NCBI RefSeq assembly: GCF_037203605.1
Contig: NZ_JBBDHC010000005.1
Coordinates: 127,670 to 191,669, forward strand
DNA: 64,000 nucleotides
Source: Denitratimonas tolerans
Lineage (GTDB): Bacteria; Pseudomonadota; Gammaproteobacteria; Xanthomonadales; Xanthomonadaceae
Direction: 5' to 3'
Shown here in pieces: positions 58,808 through 64,000 of this stretch; position 1 is the first letter of the stretch, and every line of letters begins with the position of its first letter. The notes beneath the pieces are model-generated. The model had not been told where the DNA came from and searched no databases. It saw nothing but the letters and a program-made list of their open reading frames with translations. The position numbers and the translations under genes were made by a program.

Positions 58808-61495
58808 GTGACCATCCTCGTTTATGGTGAGAAGGCAAGCCGCACTCATGAAAACCAGATGCTCCACGTTTTTCTGGATCGACTTGAAGAGCGTTGGGCA
58901 AACAGCACCGACTGGATTATTGCGGTTGCAAACGCGATGTGGAACGGCGCGGAAATCGACTTGGTCTGTATCCTGCCGTCAGCAATCATCGTGGCCGATT
59001 TCAAGAGCTATGGCGGCAAGCTGACTGGCACCGAGAACGGGCCGTGGCAAGCTGATGGCGTGATAGTCAAAGGCGGACGGAAGGCCAACCCTTACCAGCA
59101 ACTGCGCGACAACAAGTTCTCCGTTCTTGACTGGCTGCAATCAAAGACGTTGTTGTCCGGACGCAATCTCGGCCACATCTCTGCTGGCGTAATATTTTCA
59201 GATCGCATCGAAGATCATTTGGAGCTTCCATCCAAGGTTCGCTCCTGGTTCTACCCAACGGATTTGAACAGCTGCGCAGCCATGCTCGATGGTCTCGCCT
59301 CGCCCGAATTAAGGATTGGAAAAGACGAAGCGCTGGAAATTGTCCGCAGGCTCGGGGTTCAGCCGATTGAATGGGTTTCCAGTCGCCCCCAGGTCCGCGA
59401 TATTCACTCGCAACCCGACCTTCCGCAGGCCCGCACACCGCTGACCGGACATCAACGAGAGGCTTTGCAGACGCTGTGCAACTTTATCGCTGCAGACGAT
59501 TTCGCAAGTTTTTCAGTGCTGGGCATGACTTCGACTGGCAAGAGCCGCTTGCTGGCCGAGGTGGCCGACGAAGTCAAGAAGGCCGGTAAACAGGCCATCG
59601 TCCTGGAGCCTAACCGGCGCCTTGCCGATGGATCTGAGATGGAGTCAAACAGCATCTACGCTCATCTCTACACGGGCAGCGTGAACGGCGATGATGAGCT
59701 TGATAATGTGGAAGAGCAGAAGAAGGTCAAGGTCATTCCATTGCGCGCATGCGATGACGCAACGGACAGTGTCTACCTGCTGGACGACTCGCATCTGCTG
59801 GGTAATTCGCGCTTCTCGACTCCTGACGGCAAGCAATATGGCAGTGGCCAACTGCTATCGGATTTCTTCGATTTCGCCGAAATCGGAAACACGAAGCGCA
59901 AGGTTGTTTTCTTTGGCGATCCCTACCAGATCCAGCGTGGCAGCTCCGAGGAGTCGGTGCTTTCTGGTGATTTCCAGAAAGCACGCGGACTTAAGCACCA
60001 ATCTCTCGAGCTGACTCAGATCATCGATACTACTGGCGGCTCGGCCAAACTGGCCAATGCGGTCAGGCTGGTATCTGCCATAGGAACGCAGAAGTTCGCT
60101 GCACTGGAACTGTCGACAGACGACGGTTTCAGGATTGTCGAAAAGAAGGATGCAGCGAGCGAGATATTGGATCACTTTCGTGCAGACCCATGTTCTGTCT
60201 GGTACTTGGCCGAGACACATGGTCAAGCAAATGCACTGACGCAATGGGTTCGGGAGCGCTTACACGGAAAGAGCTCTTTGGACTCAGTGGAGGTCGGAGA
60301 CCTCTTGGAGATATACGTCAGCCCTGATGTGCGCGACGCATTCGGCTCACGCGTGTCGATGCAATCCGGTGCGCGCATCTCCGTCGCGAGTGTCGGCAAG
60401 CGTGCTCTGTATCAGCAAGGCTTAAGTTGGGTAAAGAGCGGCCCTATCAAATTTCATTCCATCAGGTGTGGGATTCATAGCCGAGATGAGGTTGAGCTCG
60501 AGGTGTTCGAGGAATTCCTCAAGGCGGAAAAACCAGAGCTGGACAAGGAGACCGCTGTCGCTGAAAGCGTTTGGAGAAATGCCATAAAGCGTGACCGAGA
60601 GAAGGCATTCGACGGGAAACAGGCCACGCTCCAAGGAATAGAAGGCCGGTCGGCGCCACCGCCCGCACCAGATTTCACCTACGCACGTTATGGCTATGCA
60701 TCGACCGTTCACCATGCTCAAGGCATGTCACAGCCAGTTTGTTACGTGAATTGCGACCATGCGGCCGGCCGGCACTCGGAAGGATTCTTCCGCTGGCTGT
60801 ACTCGGCGCTCACTGTCGCTGAACGTGAGTTAGTTCTTTTGAACTTCAACGATATCCACCCATTTGACGCTGCTGTATGGAATGCGGGTGCAGTCAAAGA
60901 GGCCTCGGACATCGCAGTAGGCGCTGGCTGGGCATTCCAGCCCAATGGAATCGCGTCCGAAAAAGACCAGCAGCGCAGCCTGCCTGAGGGGCTAGACCAA
61001 TCAAAAGATGTTCTCAAGTCGGTAGCAATTTGGCTCCGTGTCGTCAACGCAGTAGAGCGGTTGGGCTGGCGGGTCGTAAAGGCGGCCTGCCACCCTTACC
61101 AAGAGCAGTACGATCTATCTGGACCGCAAGAAGAGCAATGCCAGCTGCGGATCGCCTACAACGGAAAGAACGTCGTCACCGCCATGCATGTGAAAGATCC
61201 GGCGCAGTGGCCTTTACTTACCGACTTGGCCAGCGCATGCATCGAAACGACTGGATATTCGCCTGAGGCTGAAACCTTGCTTCGCTCTGCTCGCGCACGT
61301 TTGGAGCGGATTGGTTGGAAGATCGTATCCGCTGCCGAGACGCCTTACCGCCTAGCAACTACCGTTGCTCGCAACCAGGATGAACGCGTCGGTCTTGAGA
61401 TTAACTTCGACAAGCAGGGGCTGGTTTCGAGCTTGCGCCCGCTGACATACAGCAACCCCGAGGCTGTTGAAACAATAAGGTCGGCTTTGCAATGA
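58808..61495 (+). CDS. NERD nuclease-related / SF1 helicase protein (candidate defence effector)
   Basis: 895-aa protein; GTG start with GGAGGG 4-9 nt upstream. The N-terminal NERD domain (about 15-110) keeps the PD-(D/E)XK-like residues Asp51 (GAEIDLV) and Asp64-x-Lys66 (ADFKSYGG). An SF1 helicase follows, with Walker A GMTSTGKS (239-246), Walker B-like LLDDSHLL (about 324-331), FFGDPYQIQRG and the late motif YASTVHHAQGMSQ. The last about 155 residues hold two similar units starting ERLGWRVVKAA and ERIGWKIVSAA. Its stop overlaps the next start (ATGA). NERD-helicase proteins occur in defence islands; the target is unknown. Confidence 0.8.
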   Translation: MTILVYGEKASRTHENQMLHVFLDRLEERWANSTDWIIAVANAMWNGAEIDLVCILPSAIIVADFKSYGGKLTGTENGPWQADGVIVKGGRKANPYQQLRDNKFSVLDWLQSKTLLSGRNLGHISAGVIFSDRIEDHLELPSKVRSWFYPTDLNSCAAMLDGLASPELRIGKDEALEIVRRLGVQPIEWVSSRPQVRDIHSQPDLPQARTPLTGHQREALQTLCNFIAADDFASFSVLGMTSTGKSRLLAEVADEVKKAGKQAIVLEPNRRLADGSEMESNSIYAHLYTGSVNGDDELDNVEEQKKVKVIPLRACDDATDSVYLLDDSHLLGNSRFSTPDGKQYGSGQLLSDFFDFAEIGNTKRKVVFFGDPYQIQRGSSEESVLSGDFQKARGLKHQSLELTQIIDTTGGSAKLANAVRLVSAIGTQKFAALELSTDDGFRIVEKKDAASEILDHFRADPCSVWYLAETHGQANALTQWVRERLHGKSSLDSVEVGDLLEIYVSPDVRDAFGSRVSMQSGARISVASVGKRALYQQGLSWVKSGPIKFHSIRCGIHSRDEVELEVFEEFLKAEKPELDKETAVAESVWRNAIKRDREKAFDGKQATLQGIEGRSAPPPAPDFTYARYGYASTVHHAQGMSQPVCYVNCDHAAGRHSEGFFRWLYSALTVAERELVLLNFNDIHPFDAAVWNAGAVKEASDIAVGAGWAFQPNGIASEKDQQRSLPEGLDQSKDVLKSVAIWLRVVNAVERLGWRVVKAACHPYQEQYDLSGPQEEQCQLRIAYNGKNVVTAMHVKDPAQWPLLTDLASACIETTGYSPEAETLLRSARARLERIGWKIVSAAETPYRLATTVARNQDERVGLEINFDKQGLVSSLRPLTYSNPEAVETIRSALQ

Positions 61496-63159
61496 CGTGG
61501 GCGGACGTACAAGCGCTCCGGAAATCGGGGCGTTTCCAGGAGGCTATCGACATCGGTCTTCAAGATCTGGCCAATGACCCTGACGACTTCAAACTGAGGA
61601 CGCAGATTGATTGGGCTTTCTATGGCCTCGTCAAGACACTGGTCTCAACGGTGGGCGCAAAGCTGAAAGCTTCGCAGCCTGTCCCAATGCAGACCATTAG
61701 CCAGATCCATGCGGAACTTCGCCGATTCGCAAAACAGCCGAAACGTCGCCCAGACAATGCGCTCTCGAACATCATTCGAGAGGTGTGCAAAATTGCACCG
61801 CATTTTCAAACCTTTCCAGGGTTCATTCGGTGGGTTGGTAACGATGGTTTAGGCACGGAAGATTGGCAATACAGCCAGCGCGATGAGAATCGCTACCCAC
61901 CGATCGCACTTGGCGTCGCACGTGCATTGGCAAAATGGGTTAAGGCCTTCCACGATGCCACGCCAGAAGACATCGATCTTGCGCTTGAGTGGATAGACCG
62001 AATTCGGCCTGTGGCTGAGGGTGATGATGCTCTTTGGCTGGATTGGGACAAGGTTTTCTTGCTGAGACGCATTCATCGACACGCGGAGGCCATCAGCATT
62101 CTTGGCTCTGTGATCAAGGCCAAGAGAAATGAGTTCTGGGTATGGGCAGAGGCGGCGCGCCTATACGCTGAGGATCAACCCGATCTCGCGCTCGCGTGCG
62201 CCTGCCGCGCACTGGAATGTGGCTCTGATCCAAAATTCACCGTCAATGTCCATCGTGAACTGGCGCAGATGTTGGCAGAGCGAGGAGACTTCTCCCAAGC
62301 AAGTAGTGAGCTCGTCACGGCCATTAACATTCGGCAGGAACAGGGCTGGGGAATCGACAAAGATCTGCAGGAGTTGATCAGCAGCAGTTGGTATGACCCA
62401 TCAGCGCCAGAAGCAGAGAATCAGAAAGATTTCTACGCTCGGCACTCCCAGGAAGCGTTGGTGCTGTGCTTCGATTCGGTGGAAGTGAGGTCTGCGACCT
62501 ATCTTGGCGTGATCGTGCCACACCAGCAAAAGGAAGCACCACCTGGTCGAAAGATAAGGCCCCTTCCGAGGTTTTCTGTGAGAGCGAACGGCGGCGCCTC
62601 CGTCAGTATCGTTGGACGGGGTGCGCGTGTCTCTTCCTTTAAGATTGGCGACCCTGTAACTCTCGTTGTTGGCAAGCAGTTTGAAAGCAATCGCGAGGAT
62701 ATAGTCCAGATTGCAGCGCGTCCGGAAGGATCAAAGTGGGACTGCACAGATGTCGGATCTGGCGTCGTCTCGCGCGTGGCATCAGAAGAACAGCGTACGA
62801 AGATTTTCATTAATCGCGACATCGAAGTTTGGGTCGACGACAGTGCCTGGGTCGGATCTCAACCTCCATCGTTAGGCCAGGGCGTTTCTTTTCGAACCAC
62901 ACAAAACCAAAAGACGGGTCGAACAGATATCTTCGCCGTTGCCCCAGGCCCGCGTCCAGATGTCGATGTGCGGGTGGCGAATGGTCACCTGAGGCGGAAC
63001 GCCAAAGGGTTCGCGTTTGTCGACGATGGCTTTGTTCCTCCGCATCTAGTTGAAAGCATCCCAGCGGATGTTAATGACGTAGCTGCAGTACTGGTTTATG
63101 CCAAGCATCCTAAGGAAGAGCGATATGGATGGCGCGCCGTGGCACTTAGCCCTGGATGA
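61492..63159 (+). CDS. TPR-like protein with OB/cold-shock-like C-terminal domains
   Basis: 555-aa protein coupled by a 4-bp overlap to the NERD-helicase. The N-terminal about 310 residues are helical with TPR-like units (GRFQEAIDIGLQDLANDPDD, HRHAEAISILGSVIKAKRNE, PDLALACACRALECGSDPKF). From about residue 320 there are three beta-rich segments that look like S1/CSD-type OB folds (TYLGVIVPHQQKE; GSGVVSRVASEEQRTKIFIN; GHLRRNAKGFAFVDDGFVPP). Nucleic-acid binding is likely. From memory this layout resembles TPR-S1/CSD proteins of predicted TOTE-type conflict systems; that link is unproven. No catalytic motif is seen. Confidence 0.65.
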   Translation: MTWADVQALRKSGRFQEAIDIGLQDLANDPDDFKLRTQIDWAFYGLVKTLVSTVGAKLKASQPVPMQTISQIHAELRRFAKQPKRRPDNALSNIIREVCKIAPHFQTFPGFIRWVGNDGLGTEDWQYSQRDENRYPPIALGVARALAKWVKAFHDATPEDIDLALEWIDRIRPVAEGDDALWLDWDKVFLLRRIHRHAEAISILGSVIKAKRNEFWVWAEAARLYAEDQPDLALACACRALECGSDPKFTVNVHRELAQMLAERGDFSQASSELVTAINIRQEQGWGIDKDLQELISSSWYDPSAPEAENQKDFYARHSQEALVLCFDSVEVRSATYLGVIVPHQQKEAPPGRKIRPLPRFSVRANGGASVSIVGRGARVSSFKIGDPVTLVVGKQFESNREDIVQIAARPEGSKWDCTDVGSGVVSRVASEEQRTKIFINRDIEVWVDDSAWVGSQPPSLGQGVSFRTTQNQKTGRTDIFAVAPGPRPDVDVRVANGHLRRNAKGFAFVDDGFVPPHLVESIPADVNDVAAVLVYAKHPKEERYGWRAVALSPG

Positions 63160-63241
63160 CTGCTTTCCGAAGATCCCCCAGTACTGCAAGCAAACACCGG
63201 ACATCTCCCTCCCGCAACGGTCGTCAGTGACAGATTGAGGC

Positions 63242-63676
63242 CTATCGAGCTGAAAGCCTGGCCCGCTGCTCATCCCACAGCGCTGGCGGATCAACCGCCA
63301 GATCAAACAGCGTGACGTGGTTCGGCAATGCGTCGTCCAGGATGGCCGCCACGATGTCGGGTGCCAGCGTGGTCAAGTTGACCATCCGGCTGACGTAGCT
63401 GTTGTCGATTCCTTCCCGCGTGGCGATCTCCTTCAAGGACTTCGCCTCTCCCGATTCCAGCATCGCCAGCCACCGATGGCCCCTGGCCAGCGCCAGCTGG
63501 ATAGATGTTGGTGCAACATCCCACGGTCTGACCGGTGCGGTTTCCCCGTTTGGCAGAGTGACCAACTTGCGGCCACTACGGCGCTTGATCTGGATCGGGA
63601 CCGACAGGGTCAGCCTGCCGTCGCTGGTCTGCAGGATGTCGGGCTCGCCGATCTTCTGGATGCGGATGTCGCTCAT
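63242..63676 (-). CDS. Small HTH-like protein coupled to the recombinase
   Basis: 144 aa from ATG 63676, overlapping the recombinase stop by four bases (ATGA), so it is translated with it. A central helix-turn-helix-like stretch (KSLKEIATREGIDNSYVSRM, then VNLTTLAPDIVAAILDD) recalls the ParB/KorB HTH. The N-terminal half has a short beta-rich segment (SVPIQIKRRSGRKLVTLPNG). I do not know a named family. Proteins of this type often accompany large serine recombinases and may be accessory factors. Confidence 0.6.
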   Translation of the reverse strand: MSDIRIQKIGEPDILQTSDGRLTLSVPIQIKRRSGRKLVTLPNGETAPVRPWDVAPTSIQLALARGHRWLAMLESGEAKSLKEIATREGIDNSYVSRMVNLTTLAPDIVAAILDDALPNHVTLFDLAVDPPALWDEQRARLSAR

Positions 63677-64000
63677 GCCAGTGCTTCCACTTGTTGCTCG
63701 ACCGGCTCGGGGCGCAGTTCCAGCACCAGGCGTTCGATGCCGTTGGCGCGCAGCCGCACTTTGAGGACGTTGGGTGACACGATGACCTTCTCGACCAGCA
63801 ACTTCACGATCCGGGTCTGTTCGGCCGGGAACAGCTGATCCCAAATCGCGTCAAGCCGGCTCATCGCCACGGTGATCTTCGCCTCGTCCAAGGTTGGATC
63901 GAGCTTGATCGCCTGCGGCAGCATGAACCGCCCCGACTTTCCCGGAGGCTCTTTCCCTTGAGAGGATAGAGCCATGAGGAAGTCCCCGAAGTTTTCCCCC
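63673..64000 (-). CDS. Serine recombinase, C-terminal part (5' end outside the window)
   Basis: The reading frame is open to the window edge. An ATG at 63975 is present, but the frame continues upstream of it, so the gene is partial. The segment SRLDAIWDQLFPAEQTRIVK followed by LLVEKVIVSPNVLKVRLRAN resembles the C-terminal end of large serine (resolvase/invertase) recombinases. The catalytic N-terminal domain would lie beyond position 64000. Together with the coupled HTH-like gene it may be the mobility module of the island, oriented toward it. Confidence 0.6.
   Translation of the reverse strand, partial: GENFGDFLMALSSQGKEPPGKSGRFMLPQAIKLDPTLDEAKITVAMSRLDAIWDQLFPAEQTRIVKLLVEKVIVSPNVLKVRLRANGIERLVLELRPEPVEQQVEALA

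Larger units (their letters stand above)
57760..64000. mobile_element. Putative genomic island next to ssrA
   Basis: From the tmRNA 3' end onward the genes are accessory: an AbiEi-like regulator, a NERD-helicase, a TPR/OB protein and recombinase genes. Codon use is visibly more AT-rich, with many third-position A and T, than in the GC-rich genes before it. ssrA is a classic integration site and a serine recombinase end lies at the window edge. No copy of the ssrA 3' end was found further on in the window, so the far boundary is outside. Confidence 0.55.

Noticed and set aside
58704..58808. 34-codon frame directly after the AbiEi-like gene, as a possible abiEii remnant
   Set aside because: The translation shows no nucleotidyltransferase motif and it ends at the helicase start; no evidence of a toxin fragment.

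Overview
The window is 64 kb of GC-rich chromosome from a gammaproteobacterium, most likely of the order Lysobacterales (Xanthomonadales) or a close relative. The evidence is the gene orders surE-pcm-yqaA-nlpD, alaS-csrA, rpsB-tsf, serC-pheA-aroA, an sdh operon flanked by assembly factors, fur/bamE and smpB-ssrA. The intergenic gaps also carry short repeats: runs of GGGAATC, the 7-mer CCCGCAT and a GTCGGGG hairpin. Gene boundaries rest on reading frames, start-site context and recognised motifs; no database search was possible.

Layout. 1-10.5 kb: tail of an MFS transporter, aspS, intracellular PHB depolymerase (opposite strand), the surE-pcm-yqaA-nlpD cluster, alaS, csrA and tRNA-Pro(CGG). 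10.8-12.9 kb: rpsB-tsf on the minus strand behind a clear sigma-70 promoter. 13-16 kb: a LuxR-type regulator and a secreted delta-60-like repeat protein. 16-23 kb: a FecI-type sigma factor, FecR and a TonB-dependent receptor with an STN domain, divergent from a secreted fusion of cyanophycinase and isoaspartyl peptidase. The leader of the fusion can fold into a compact three-way junction. 23-27 kb: succinate dehydrogenase operon in the order SDHAF4-like, sdhC, sdhD, sdhA, sdhB, sdhE, divergent from ygfZ. 28-32 kb: POT peptide transporter, then a histidine kinase and response regulator encoded tail to tail with overlapping ends. 32.6-38.4 kb: two secreted formylglycine sulfatases with dockerin-like tails plus their formylglycine-generating enzyme. 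38.5-49.8 kb: AASADH-type aldehyde dehydrogenase, pyrD, murB, a DMT transporter, an FHA-GGDEF diguanylate cyclase, a dienelactone-hydrolase-like protein, serC, pheA, aroA and a universal stress protein. 49.9-57.8 kb: a beta-propeller/amidohydrolase fusion, a DEAD-box helicase, fur, bamE, rnfH, smpB and ssrA (tmRNA).

From the ssrA 3' end to the window edge, base and codon use changes to a more AT-rich style and the genes become accessory. They are an AbiEi-like regulator without its AbiEii partner, preceded by a near-perfect 17-bp inverted repeat; a NERD-nuclease/SF1-helicase protein; a translationally coupled TPR plus OB/CSD-like protein; and, on the other strand, the C-terminal end of a serine recombinase with a small HTH-like partner. 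This looks like a genomic island next to ssrA carrying a candidate anti-mobile-element (defence) module.

The two strongest candidates for undescribed biology are (1) the NERD-helicase/TPR-OB gene pair under an orphan AbiEi-like regulator, and (2) the secreted cyanophycinase-isoaspartyl peptidase fusion with its own surface-signalling receptor set and structured leader.
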